64,000 bases of DNA from Euwallacea fornicatus (taxonomy: Eukaryota; Arthropoda; Insecta; Coleoptera; Curculionidae): NCBI RefSeq assembly GCF_040115645.1, contig NW_027096033.1:310001-374000 (forward strand). Direction: 5' to 3'. The position numbers and the translations under genes are program-made. Below the pieces are notes generated by a model. That model did no database searches, had not been told where the DNA came from, and worked only from the letters and a program-made list of their open reading frames with translations. Shown piece after piece: positions 10,033-23,000 of the stretch (the stretch's first letter is position 1; each line of letters opens with the position of its first letter).

Positions 10033-13000
10033 AAATTAATCATCTCGACGAGATCTTTAAAATGACACAACACACCATGATTACATCTTGTTGAACTTCC
10101 AAGAAAAATAATACTTTATGTGCTCAAACACACAACTTTTGTGACTTTTCAAACTTTGAAGCTCGATAGCTTCGGCAAATGAAGACCAAATTTGTTAAAC
10201 AAAGTGTCAAATTAATCAGCTCGACGAGATTTTTAAAATGACGCAACACATCATCATTGCACCTTGTTGAACTTCCAAGAAAAATAGTACATTATGTGCT
10301 CAAACACACAAATTTTGTGACTTTTCAAACTTTGAAGCTCGATAGCTTCGGCAAATGAAGACCAAATTTGTTAAACAAAGTGTCAAATTAATCATCTCGA
10401 CGAGATCTTTAAAATGACACAACACACCATGATTACATCTTGTTGAACTTCCAAGAAAAATAGTACTTTATGTGCTCAAACACACAACTTTTGTGACTTT
10501 TCAAACTTTGAAGCTCGATAGCTTCGGCAAATGAAGACCAAATTCGTTAAACAAAGTGTCAAATTAATCAGCTCGACGAGATTTTGAATATGTCACAACA
10601 CATCATGATTGCATCTTGTTGAATTTCCAAGAAAAATAGTACTTTATGTGCTCAAACACACAACTTTTGTGACTTTTCCAATTTTGAAGCTCGATAACGT
10701 TGGCAAATGTGGACCAAATTTGTTTAACAAAGTGTCAAATTAATCAGCTCGACGAGATCTTTAAAATGACGCAACACATCATCATTGCACCTTGTTGAAC
10801 TTCCAAGAAAAATAGTACATTATGTGCTCAAACACACAAATTTTGTGACTTTCCAAACTTTGAAGCTCGATAGCTTCGGCAAATGAAGACCAAATTTGTT
10901 AACCAAAGTGTCAAAATAATCATCTCGACGAGATCTTTAAAATGACCCAACACACCATGATTACATCTTGTTGAACTTCCAAGAAAAATAGTACTTTATG
11001 TGCTCAAACACACAACTTTTGTGACTTTTCAAACTTTGAAGCTCGATAGCTTCGGCAAATGAAGACCAAATTTGTTAAACAAAGTGTCAAATTAATCAGC
11101 TCGACGAGATTTTGAATATGTCACAACACATCATGATTGCATCTTGTTGAATTTCCAAGAAAAATAGTACTTTATGTGCTCAAACACACAACTTTTGTGA
11201 CTTTTCCAATTTTGAAGCTCGATAACTTTGGCAAATGTGGACCAAATTTGTTAAACAAAGTGTCAAATTAATCAGCTCGACGAGATCTTTAAAATGACAC
11301 AACAATTCATGATTGCATCTTGTTGAATTTCCAAGAAAAATAGTAGTTTATGTGCTCAAACACACAACTTTTGTGACTTTTCAAACTTTGAAGCTCGATA
11401 GCTTCGGCAAATGAAGACCAAATTTGTTAAACAAAGTGTCAAATTAATCAGCTCGACGAGATCTTTAAAATGACGCAACACATCATCATTGCACCTTGTT
11501 GAACTTCCAAGAAAAATAGTACATTATGTGCTCAAACACACAACTTTTGTGACTTTTCCAATTTTGAAGCTCGATAACTTTGGCAAATGTGGACCAAATT
11601 TGTTAAACAAAGTGTCAAATTAATCAGCTCGACGAGATCTTTAAAATGACGCAACACATCATCATTGCACCTTGTTGAACTTCCAAGAAAAATAGTACAT
11701 TATGTGCTCAAACACACAAATTTTGTGACTTTTCAAACTTTGAAGCTCGATAGCTTCGGCAAATGAAGACCAAATTTGTTAAACAAAGTGTCAAATTAAT
11801 CATCTCGACGAGATCTTTAAAATGACACAACACACCATGATTACATCTTGTTGAACTTCCAAGAAAAATAGTACTTTATGTGCTCAAACACACAACTTTT
11901 GTGACTTTTCAAACTTTGAAGCTCGATAGCTTCGGCAAATGAAGACCAAATTCGTTAAACAAAGTGTCAAATTAATCAGCTCGACGAGATTTTGAATATG
12001 TCACAACACATCATGATTGCATCTTGTTGAATTTCCAAGAAAAATAGTACTTTATGTGCTCAAACACACAACTTTTGTGACTTTTCCAATTTTGAAGCTC
12101 GATAACTTTGGCAAATGTGGACCAAATTTGTTAAACAAAGTGTCAAATTAATCAGCTCGACGAGATCTTTAAAATGACACAACAATTCATGATTGCATCT
12201 TGTTGAATTTCCAAGAAAAATAGTACTTTATGTGCTCAAACACACAACTTTTGTGACTTTTCCAATTTTGAAGCTCGATAACTTTGGCAAATTAGGACCA
12301 AATTTGTTAAACAAAGTGTCAAATTAATCAGCTCGACGAGATCTTTAAAATGACACAACAATTCATGATTGCATCTTGTTGAATTTCCAAGAAAAATAGT
12401 ACTTTATGTGCTCAAACACACAACTTTTGTGACTTTTCCAATTTTGAAGCTCGATAGCTTCGGCAAATGAAGACCAAATTTGTTAAACAAAGTGTCAAAT
12501 TAATCATCTCGACGAGATCTTTAAAATGACACAACACACCATGATTACATCTTGTTGAACTTCCAAGAAAAATAGTACTTTAGGTGCTCAAACACACAAC
12601 TTTTGTGACTTTTCAAACTTTGAAGCTCGACAGCTTCGGCAAATGAAGACCAAATTTGTTAAACAAAGTGTCAAATTAATCAGCTCGACGAGATTTTGAA
12701 TATGTCACAACACATCATCATTGCACCTTGTTGAACTTCCAAGAAAAATAGTACATTATGTGCTCAAACACACAACTTTTGTGACTTTTCCAATTTTGAA
12801 GCTCGATAACTTTGGCAAATGTGGACCAAATTTGTTAACCAAAGTGTCAAATTAATCAGCTCGACCAGATCTTTAAAATGACACAACAATTCATGATTGC
12901 ATCTTGTTGAATTTCCAAGAAAAATAGTACTTTATGTGCTCAAACACACAACTTTTGTGACTTTTCCAATTTTGAAGCTCGATAACTTTGGCAAATGTGG

Positions 13001-13552
13001 ACCAAATTTGTTAACCAAAGTGTCAAATTAATCAGCTCGACGAGATCTTTAAAATGACACAACAATTCATGATTGCATGTTGTTGAATTTCCAAGAAAAA
13101 TAGTACTTTATGTGCTCAAACACACAACTTTTGTGACTTTTCCAATTTTGAAGCTCGATAACTTTGGCAAATGTGGACCAAACTTGTTAAACAAAGTGTC
13201 AAATTAATCAGCTCGACGAGATCTTTAAAATGACGCAACACATCATCATTGCACCTTGTTGAACTTCCAAGAAAAATAGTACATTATGTGCTCAAACACA
13301 CAAATTTTGTGACTTTTCAAACTTTCAAGCTCGATAGCTTCGGCAAATGAAGACCAAATTTGTTAAACAAAGTGTCAAATTAATCATCTCGACGAGATCT
13401 TTAAAATGACACAACACACCATGATTACATCTTGTTGAACTTCCAAGAAAAATAATACTTTATGAGCTCAAACACACAACTTTTGTGACTTTTCAAACTT
13501 TGAAGCTCGATAGCTTCGGCAAATGAAGACCAAATTTGTTAAACAAAGTGTC
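10033..13552. repeat. Block repeated later at 20.1 kb and 24.3 kb (first copy)
   Basis: Monomers 63-75 (10913-13200) recur as monomers 118-130 (20591-22878) and 142-154 (24815-27102). The shared order is T with GACCCAAC, G, F with GTAGTTTA, H with 'o' end, H, T with TTCGTTAAAC, G, F with TTAGGACC, F with 's' end, T with TTAGGTGCTC, G/H hybrid, F with CGACCAG, F with GCATGTTG and AAACTTG. The offsets are 55 monomers less 2 bp (9678 bp) and 24 monomers (4224 bp). The flanks differ: the second copy runs into G-F dimers at 22879, while the first and third continue into H and T. Confidence 0.85.
12673..12848. repeat. G/H hybrid monomer (reference copy)
   Basis: The left edge is G-like (ATTTTGAATATGT), the middle is H-like (CATCATCATTGCACC, GTACATTA) and the right part is 'o'. 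The switch lies in the shared CACAACACATCAT stretch. Copies start at 2817, 12673, 17249, 22351, 26575, 29743, 33615, 36607 and 39599. The same hybrid recurs in the same neighbourhood (after T, before F), so it probably arose once by intra-monomer exchange and then spread with larger blocks. Confidence 0.8.
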
Positions 13553-16500
13553 AAATTAATCAGCTCGACGAGATTTTGAATATGTCACAACACATCATGA
13601 TTGCATCTTGTTGAATTTCCAAGATAAATAGTACTTTATGTGCTCAAACACACAACTTTTGTGACTTTTCCAATTTTGAAGCTCGATAACTTTGGCAAAT
13701 GTGGACCAAATTTGTTAACCAAAGTGTCAAATTAATCAGCTCGACGAGATCTTTAAAATGACACAACAATTCATGATTGCATCTTGTTGAATTTCCAAGA
13801 AAAATAGTACTTTATGTGCTCAAACACACAACTTTTGTGACTTTTCCAATTTTGAAGCTCGATAACTTTGGCAAATGTGGACGAAATTTGTTAACCAAAG
13901 TGTCAAATTAATCAGCTCGACGAGATCTTTAAAATGACACAACAATTCATGATTGCATGTTGTTGAATTTCCAAGAAAAATAGTACTTTATGTGCTCAAA
14001 CACACAACTTTTGTGACTTTTCCAATTTTGAAGCTCGATAACTTTGGCAAATGTGGACCAAATTTGTTAAACAAAGTGTCAAATTAATCAGCTCGACGAG
14101 ATCTTTAAAATGACGCAACACATCATCATTGCACCTTGTTGAACTTCCAAGAAAAATAGTACATTATGTGCTCAAACACACAAATTTTGTGACTTTTCAA
14201 ACTTTGAAGCTCGATAGCTTCGGCAAATGAAGACCAAATTTGTTAAACAAAGTGTCAAATTAATCAGCTCGACGAGATTTTGAAGATATCACAACACATC
14301 GTGATTGCATCTTGTTGAACTTCCAAGAAAAATAATACTTTATGTGCTCAAACACACAACTTTTGTGACTTTTCCAATTTTGAAGCTCGATAACTTTGGC
14401 AAATGTGGACCGAATTTGTTAACCAAAGTGTCAAATTAATCAGCTCGACGAGATCTTTAAAATGACACAACAATTCATGATTGCATCTTGTTGAATTTCC
14501 AAGAAAAATAGTACTTTATGTGCTGAAACACACAACTTTTGTGACTTTTCAAACTTTGAAGCTCGATAGCTTCGGCAAATGAAGACTAAATTTGTTAAAC
14601 AAAGTGTCAAATTAATCACCTCAACGAGATTATAAAGATGTCACAACACATCATGATTACATCTTGTTGAACTTCCAGGAAAAATAGTACTTTATGTGCT
14701 CAAACACACATATTTTGTGACTTTTCAAACTTTGAAGCTCGATAACTTTGGCAAATGTGGACCAAATTTGTTAACCAAAGTGTCAAATTAATCAGCTCGA
14801 CGAGATCTTTAAAATGACACAACAATTCATGATTGCATCTTGTTGAATTTCCAAGAAAAATAGTACTTTATGTGCTCAAACACACAACTTTTGTGACTTT
14901 TCCAATTTTGAAGCTCGATAGCTTCGGCAAATGAAGACCAAATTTGTTAAACAAAGTGTCAAATTAATCATCTCGACGAGATCTTTAAAATGACACAACA
15001 CACCATGATTACATCTTGTTGAACTTCCAAGAAAAATAATACTTTATGTGCTCAAACACACAACTTTTGTGACTTTTCAAACTTTGAAGCTCGATAGCTT
15101 CGGCAAATGAAGACTAAATTTGTTAAACAAAGTGTCAAATTAATCACCTCAACGAGATTATAAAGATGTCACAACACATCATGATTACATCTTGTTGAAC
15201 TTCCAGGAAAAATAGTACTTTATGTGCTCAAACACACATATTTTGTGACTTTTCAAACTTTGAAGCTCGATAACTTTGGCAAATGTGGACCAAATTTGTT
15301 AACCAAAGTGTCAAATTAATCAGCTCGACGAGATCTTTAAAATGACACAACAATTCATGATTGCATCTTGTTGAATTTCCAAGAAAAATAGTACTTTATG
15401 TGCTCAAACACACAACTTTTGTGACTTTTCCAATTTTGAAGCTCGATAGCTTCGGCAAATGAAGACCAAATTTGTTAAACAAAGTGTCAAATTAATCATC
15501 TCGACGAGATCTTTAAAATGACACAACACACCATGATTACATCTTGTTGAACTTCCAAGAAAAATAATACTTTATGTGCTCAAACACACAACTTTTGTGA
15601 CTTTTCAAACTTTGAAGCTCGATAGCTTCGGCAAATGAAGACCAAATTTGTTAAACAAAGTGTCAAATTAATCAGCTCGACGAGATTTTGAATATGTCAC
15701 AACACATCATGATTGCATCTTGTTGAATTTCCAAGATAAATAGTACTTTATGTGCTCAAACACACAACTTTTGTGACTTTTCCAATTTTGAAGCTCGATA
15801 ACTTTGGCAAATGTGGACCAAATTTGTTAACCAAAGTGTCAAATTAATCAGCTCGACGAGATCTTTAAAATGACACAACAATTCATGATTGCATCTTGTT
15901 GAATTTCCAAGAAAAATAGTACTTTATGTGCTCAAACACACAACTTTTGTGACTTTTCCAATTTTGAAGCTCGATAACTTTGGCAAATGTGGACGAAATT
16001 TGTTAACCAAAGTGTCAAATTAATCAGCTCGACGAGATCTTTAAAATGACACAACAATTCATGATTGCATGTTGTTGAATTTCCAAGAAAAATAGTACTT
16101 TATGTGCTCAAACACACAACTTTTGTGACTTTTCCAATTTTGAAGCTCGATAACTTTGGCAAATGTGGACCAAATTTGTTAAACAAAGTGTCAAATTAAT
16201 CAGCTCGACGAGATCTTTAAAATGACGCAACACATCATCATTGCACCTTGTTGAACTTCCAAGAAAAATAGTACATTATGTGCTCAAACACACAAATTTT
16301 GTGACTTTTCAAACTTTGAAGCTCGATAGCTTCGGCAAATGAAGACCAAATTTGTTAAACAAAGTGTCAAATTAATCAGCTCGACGAGATTTTGAAGATA
16401 TCACAACACATCGTGATTGCATCTTGTTGAACTTCCAAGAAAAATAATACTTTATGTGCTCAAACACACAACTTTTGTGACTTTTCCAATTTTGAAGCTC

Positions 16501-17248
16501 GATAACTTTGGCAAATGTGGACCGAATTTGTTAACCAAAGTGTCAAATTAATCAGCTCGACGAGATCTTTAAAATGACACAACAATTCATGATTGCATCT
16601 TGTTGAATTTCCAAGAAAAATAGTACTTTATGTGCTGAAACACACAACTTTTGTGACTTTTCAAACTTTGAAGCTCGATAGCTTCGGCAAATGAAGACTA
16701 AATTTGTTAAACAAAGTGTCAAATTAATCACCTCAACGAGATTATAAAGATGTCACAACACATCATGATTACATCTTGTTGAACTTCCAGGAAAAATAGT
16801 ACTTTATGTGCTCAAACACACATATTTTGTGACTTTTCAAACTTTGAAGCTCGATAACTTTGGCAAATGTGGACCAAATTTGTTAACCAAAGTGTCAAAT
16901 TAATCAGCTCGACGAGATCTTTAAAATGACACAACAATTCATGATTGCATCTTGTTGAATTTCCAAGAAAAATAGTACTTTATGTGCTCAAACACACAAC
17001 TTTTGTGACTTTTCCAATTTTGAAGCTCGATAGCTTCGGCAAATGAAGACCAAATTTGTTAAACAAAGTGTCAAATTAATCATCTCGACGAGATCTTTAA
17101 AATGACACAACACACCATGATTACATCTTGTTGAACTTCCAAGAAAAATAATACTTTATGTGCTCAAACACACAACTTTTGTGACTTTTCAAACTTTGAA
17201 GCTCGATAGCTTCGGCAAATGAAGACCAAATTTGTTAAACAAAGTGTC
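13553..17248. repeat. 12-monomer (2112-bp) duplication with a nested 3-monomer duplication
   Basis: Monomers 78-86 (13553-15136) match monomers 90-98 (15665-17248): G with AAGATAAAT, F with GGACGAAAT, F with GCATGTTG, H, K with ACCGAATTT, F with TGCTGAAAC and GAAGACTAAA, C, F with 's' end, T with AATAAT. Inside the first copy the C-F-T trio is doubled (14609-15136 and 15137-15664, 528 bp). The T at the nested junction (14961-15136) ends in GAAGACTAAA, an end otherwise seen just before a C monomer, so the nested crossover fell inside a monomer. Confidence 0.88.
14609..14784. repeat. C-family monomer (reference copy)
   Basis: C monomers read CACCTCAACGAGATTATAAAG, CATGATTACATC and, in the typical form, TTCCAGGAAAAATAG and CACATATTTTG. 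They carry a mixed right part: CAAACTTTG as in 's' but GATAACTTTGGC and GTGGACC as in 'o'. Typical copies to the left of 46 kb start at 14609, 15137, 16721, 32559 and 45231; variants with GAATTTCC start at 42239 and 44527. To the right of 49 kb a related form with CCAAGAA and TGCTGAAAC is common (49279, 53855, 56847, 62479). In left-part copies a monomer with TGCTGAAAC and GAAGACTAAA usually comes just before. Confidence 0.85.
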
Positions 17249-19184
17249 AAATTAATCAGCTCGACGAGATTTTGAATATGTCACAACACATCATCATTGC
17301 ACCTTGTTGAACTTCCAAGAAAAATAGTACATTATGTGCTCAAACACACAACTTTTGTGACTTTTCCAATTTTGAAGCTCGATAACGTTGGCAAATGTGG
17401 ACCAAATTTGTTTAACAAAGTGTCAAATTAATCAGCTCGACGAGATCTTTAAAATGACGCAACACATCATCATTGCACCTTGTTGAACTTCCAAGAAAAA
17501 TAGTACATTATGTGCTCAAACACACAAATTTTGTGACTTTCCAAACTTTGAAGCTCGATAGCTTCGGCAAATGAAGACCAAATTTGTTAACCAAAGTGTC
17601 AAATTAATCATCTCGACGAGATCTTTAAAATGACACAACACACCATGATTACATCTTGTTGAACTTCCAAGAAAAATAGTACTTTATGTGCTCAAACACA
17701 CAACTTTTGTGACTTTTCAAACTTTGAAGCTCGATAGCTTCGGCAAATGAAGACCAAATTTGTTAAACAAAGTGTCAAATTAATCAGCTCGACGAGATTT
17801 TGAATATGTCACAACACATCATGATTGCATCTTGTTGAATTTCCAAGAAAAATAGTACTTTATGTGCTCAAACACACAACTTTTGTGACTTTTCCAATTT
17901 TGAAGCTCGATAACTTTGGCAAATGTGGACCAAATTTGTTAAACAAAGTGTCAAATTAATCAGCTCGACGAGATCTTTAAAATGACACAACAATTCATGA
18001 TTGCATCTTGTTGAATTTCCAAGAAAAATAGTACTTTATGTGCTCAAACACACAACTTTTGTGACTTTTCCAATTTTGAAGCTCGATAACTTTGGCAAAT
18101 GTGGACCAAATTTGTTAACCAAAGTGTCAAATTAATCAGCTCGACGAGATCTTTAAAATGACACAACAATTCATGATTGCATGTTGTTGAATTTCCAAGA
18201 AAAATAGTACTTTATGTGTTCAAACACACAACTTTTGTGACTTTTCCAATTTTGAAGCTCGATAACTTTGGCAAATGTGGACCAAACTTGTTAAACAAAG
18301 TGTCAAATTAATCAGCTCGACGAGATCTTTAAAATGACGCAACACATCATCATTGCACCTTGTTGAACTTCCAAGAAAAATAGTACATTATGTGCTCAAA
18401 CACACAAATTTTGTGACTTTTCAAACTTTCAAGCTCGATAGCTTCGGCAAATGAAGACCAAATTTGTTAAACAAAGTGTCAAATTAATCATCTCGACGAG
18501 ATCTTTAAAATGACACAACACACCATGATTACATCTTGTTGAACTTCCAAGAAAAATAATACTTTATGAGCTCAAACACACAACTTTTGTGACTTTTCAA
18601 ACTTTGAAGCTCGATAGCTTCGGCAAATGAAGACCAAATTTGTTAAACAAAGTGTCAAATTAATCAGCTCGACGAGATTTTGAATATGTCACAACACATC
18701 ATGATTGCATCTTGTTGAATTTCCAAGAAAAATAGTACTTTATGTGCTCAAACACACAACTTTTGTGACTTTTCCAATTTTGAAGCTCGATAACTTTGGC
18801 AAATGTGGACCGAATTTGTTAACCAAAGTGTCAAATTAATCAGCTCGACGAGATCTTTAAAATGACACAACAATTCATGATTGCATCTTGTTGAATTTCC
18901 AAGAAAAATAGTACTTTATGTGCTCAAACACACAACTTTTGTGACTTTTCCAATTTTGAAGCTCGATAACTTTGGCAAATGTGGACCAAATTTGTTAACC
19001 AAAGTGTCAAATTAATCAGCTCGACGAGATCTTTAAAATGACACAACAATTCATGATTGCATCTTGTTGAATTTCCAAGAAAAATAGTACTTTATGTGCT
19101 CAAACACACAACTTTTGTGACTTTTCCAATTTTGAAGCTCGATAACTTTGGCAAATGTGGACCAAATTTGTTAAACAAAGTGTC

Positions 19185-19358
19185 AAATTAATCAGCTCGA
19201 CGAGATCTTTAAAATGACGCAACACATCATCATTGCACCTTGTTGAACTTCCAAGAAAAATAGTACATTATGTGCTCAAACACACAAATTTTGTGACTTC
19301 CAATTTTGAAGCTCGATAGCTTCGGCAAATGAAGACCAAATTTGTTAAACAAAGTGTC
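19185..19358. repeat. 174-bp monomer: the only length variant in the window
   Basis: Around 19295 this H monomer reads GTGACTTCCAATTTTG where neighbours read GTGACTTTTCCAATTTTG or GTGACTTTTCAAACTTTG, a loss of two T. It also combines CACAAATTTTGTG (H) and CCAATTTTG (normally 'o') with GATAGCTTCGGC ('s'), so the deletion sits at the switch point of a mosaic monomer. Every other start I checked fits a strict 176-bp period. Confidence 0.92.
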
Positions 19359-19886
19359 AAATTAATCAGCTCGACGAGATTTTGAAGATATCACAACACA
19401 TCGTGATTGCATCTTGTTGAACTTCCAAGAAAAATAATACTTTATGTGCTCAAACACACAACTTTTGTGACTTTTCCAATTTTGAAGCTCGATAACTTTG
19501 GCAAATGTGGACCAAATTTGTTAAACAAAGTGTCAAATTAATCAGCTCGACGAGATCTTTAAAATGACGCAACACATCATCATTGCACCTTGTTGAACTT
19601 CCAAGAAAAATAGTACATTATGTGCTCAAACACACAAATTTTGTGACTTTTCAAACTTTGAAGCTCGATAGCTTCGGCAAATGAAGACCAAATTTGTTAA
19701 ACAAAGTGTCAAATTAATCAGCTCGACGAGATTTTGAAGATATCACAACACATCGTGATTGCATCTTGTTGAACTTCCAAGAAAAATAATACTTTATGTG
19801 CTCAAACACACAACTTTTGTGACTTTTCCAATTTTGAAGCTCGATAACTTTGGCAAATGTGGACCAAATTTGTTAACCAAAGTGTC
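19185..19886. repeat. H-K dimer run, two copies
   Basis: Monomers 110-113 alternate H, K, H, K, a dimer of about 352 bp. The first H is the 174-bp copy. H-K pairs also occur singly at 27983-28334, 31151-31502, 32031-32382, 41359-41710, 41711-42062, 43647-43998 and 43999-44350; the last four again form two tandem dimers in each copy of the 13-monomer block. Confidence 0.82.
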
Positions 19887-20062
19887 AAATTAATCAGCTC
19901 GACGAGATCTTTAAAATGACACAACAATTCATGATTGCATCTTGTTGAATTTCCAAGAAAAATAGTACTTTATGTGCTCAAACACACAACTTTTGTGACT
20001 TTTCCAATTTTGAAGCTCGATAGCTTCGGCAAATGAAGACCAAATTTGTTAAACAAAGTGTC

Positions 20063-23000
20063 AAATTAATCATCTCGACGAGATCTTTAAAATGACACAA
20101 CACACCATGATTACATCTTGTTGAACTTCCAAGAAAAATAATACTTTATGTGCTCAAACACACAACTTTTGTGACTTTTCAAACTTTGAAGCTCGATAGC
20201 TTCGGCAAATGAAGACCAAATTTGTTAAACAAAGTGTCAAATTAATCAGCTCGACGAGATTTTTAAAATGACGCAACACATCATCATTGCACCTTGTTGA
20301 ACTTCCAAGAAAAATAGTACATTATGTGCTCAAACACACAAATTTTGTGACTTTTCAAACTTTGAAGCTCGATAGCTTCGGCAAATGAAGACCAAATTTG
20401 TTAAACAAAGTGTCAAATTAATCAGCTCGACGAGATCTTTAAAATGACGCAACACATCATCATTGCACCTTGTTGAACTTCCAAGAAAAATAGTACATTA
20501 TGTGCTCAAACACACAAATTTTGTGACTTTCCAAACTTTGAAGCTCGATAGCTTCGGCAAATGAAGACCAAATTTGTTAACCAAAGTGTCAAAATAATCA
20601 TCTCGACGAGATCTTTAAAATGACCCAACACACCATGATTACATCTTGTTGAACTTCCAAGAAAAATAGTACTTTATGTGCTCAAACACACAACTTTTGT
20701 GACTTTTCAAACTTTGAAGCTCGATAGCTTCGGCAAATGAAGACCAAATTTGTTAAACAAAGTGTCAAATTAATCAGCTCGACGAGATTTTGAATATGTC
20801 ACAACACATCATGATTGCATCTTGTTGAATTTCCAAGAAAAATAGTACTTTATGTGCTCAAACACACAACTTTTGTGACTTTTCCAATTTTGAAGCTCGA
20901 TAACTTTGGCAAATGTGGACCAAATTTGTTAAACAAAGTGTCAAATTAATCAGCTCGACGAGATCTTTAAAATGACACAACAATTCATGATTGCATCTTG
21001 TTGAATTTCCAAGAAAAATAGTAGTTTATGTGCTCAAACACACAACTTTTGTGACTTTTCAAACTTTGAAGCTCGATAGCTTCGGCAAATGAAGACCAAA
21101 TTTGTTAAACAAAGTGTCAAATTAATCAGCTCGACGAGATCTTTAAAATGACGCAACACATCATCATTGCACCTTGTTGAACTTCCAAGAAAAATAGTAC
21201 ATTATGTGCTCAAACACACAACTTTTGTGACTTTTCCAATTTTGAAGCTCGATAACTTTGGCAAATGTGGACCAAATTTGTTAAACAAAGTGTCAAATTA
21301 ATCAGCTCGACGAGATCTTTAAAATGACGCAACACATCATCATTGCACCTTGTTGAACTTCCAAGAAAAATAGTACATTATGTGCTCAAACACACAAATT
21401 TTGTGACTTTTCAAACTTTGAAGCTCGATAGCTTCGGCAAATGAAGACCAAATTTGTTAAACAAAGTGTCAAATTAATCATCTCGACGAGATCTTTAAAA
21501 TGACACAACACACCATGATTACATCTTGTTGAACTTCCAAGAAAAATAGTACTTTATGTGCTCAAACACACAACTTTTGTGACTTTTCAAACTTTGAAGC
21601 TCGATAGCTTCGGCAAATGAAGACCAAATTCGTTAAACAAAGTGTCAAATTAATCAGCTCGACGAGATTTTGAATATGTCACAACACATCATGATTGCAT
21701 CTTGTTGAATTTCCAAGAAAAATAGTACTTTATGTGCTCAAACACACAACTTTTGTGACTTTTCCAATTTTGAAGCTCGATAACTTTGGCAAATGTGGAC
21801 CAAATTTGTTAAACAAAGTGTCAAATTAATCAGCTCGACGAGATCTTTAAAATGACACAACAATTCATGATTGCATCTTGTTGAATTTCCAAGAAAAATA
21901 GTACTTTATGTGCTCAAACACACAACTTTTGTGACTTTTCCAATTTTGAAGCTCGATAACTTTGGCAAATTAGGACCAAATTTGTTAAACAAAGTGTCAA
22001 ATTAATCAGCTCGACGAGATCTTTAAAATGACACAACAATTCATGATTGCATCTTGTTGAATTTCCAAGAAAAATAGTACTTTATGTGCTCAAACACACA
22101 ACTTTTGTGACTTTTCCAATTTTGAAGCTCGATAGCTTCGGCAAATGAAGACCAAATTTGTTAAACAAAGTGTCAAATTAATCATCTCGACGAGATCTTT
22201 AAAATGACACAACACACCATGATTACATCTTGTTGAACTTCCAAGAAAAATAGTACTTTAGGTGCTCAAACACACAACTTTTGTGACTTTTCAAACTTTG
22301 AAGCTCGATAGCTTCGGCAAATGAAGACCAAATTTGTTAAACAAAGTGTCAAATTAATCAGCTCGACGAGATTTTGAATATGTCACAACACATCATCATT
22401 GCACCTTGTTGAACTTCCAAGAAAAATAGTACATTATGTGCTCAAACACACAACTTTTGTGACTTTTCCAATTTTGAAGCTCGATAACTTTGGCAAATGT
22501 GGACCAAATTTGTTAACCAAAGTGTCAAATTAATCAGCTCGACCAGATCTTTAAAATGACACAACAATTCATGATTGCATCTTGTTGAATTTCCAAGAAA
22601 AATAGTACTTTATGTGCTCAAACACACAACTTTTGTGACTTTTCCAATTTTGAAGCTCGATAACTTTGGCAAATGTGGACCAAATTTGTTAACCAAAGTG
22701 TCAAATTAATCAGCTCGACGAGATCTTTAAAATGACACAACAATTCATGATTGCATGTTGTTGAATTTCCAAGAAAAATAGTACTTTATGTGCTCAAACA
22801 CACAACTTTTGTGACTTTTCCAATTTTGAAGCTCGATAACTTTGGCAAATGTGGACCAAACTTGTTAAACAAAGTGTCAAATTAATCAGCTCGACGAGAT
22901 TTTGAATATGTCACAACACATCATGATTGCATCTTGTTGAATTTCCAAGAAAAATAGTACTTTATGTGCTCAAACACACAACTTTTGTGACTTTTCCAAT

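Larger units (their letters stand above)
17249..20062. repeat. Distant copy of the 3.5-5.5 kb block plus H-K dimers
   Basis: Monomers 99-109 (17249-19184) repeat the order and markers of monomers 21-31 (3521-5456): G or G/H with AACGTTGG, H ending TTAACC, T, G, F, F with GCATGTTG and TGTGTTC, H with TTTCAAGC, T with TATGAGCTC, G with ACCGAATTT, F, F. The copies are about 13.7 kb apart. After this come H-K-H-K dimers (19185-19886) and an F with an 's' end. Confidence 0.82.
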
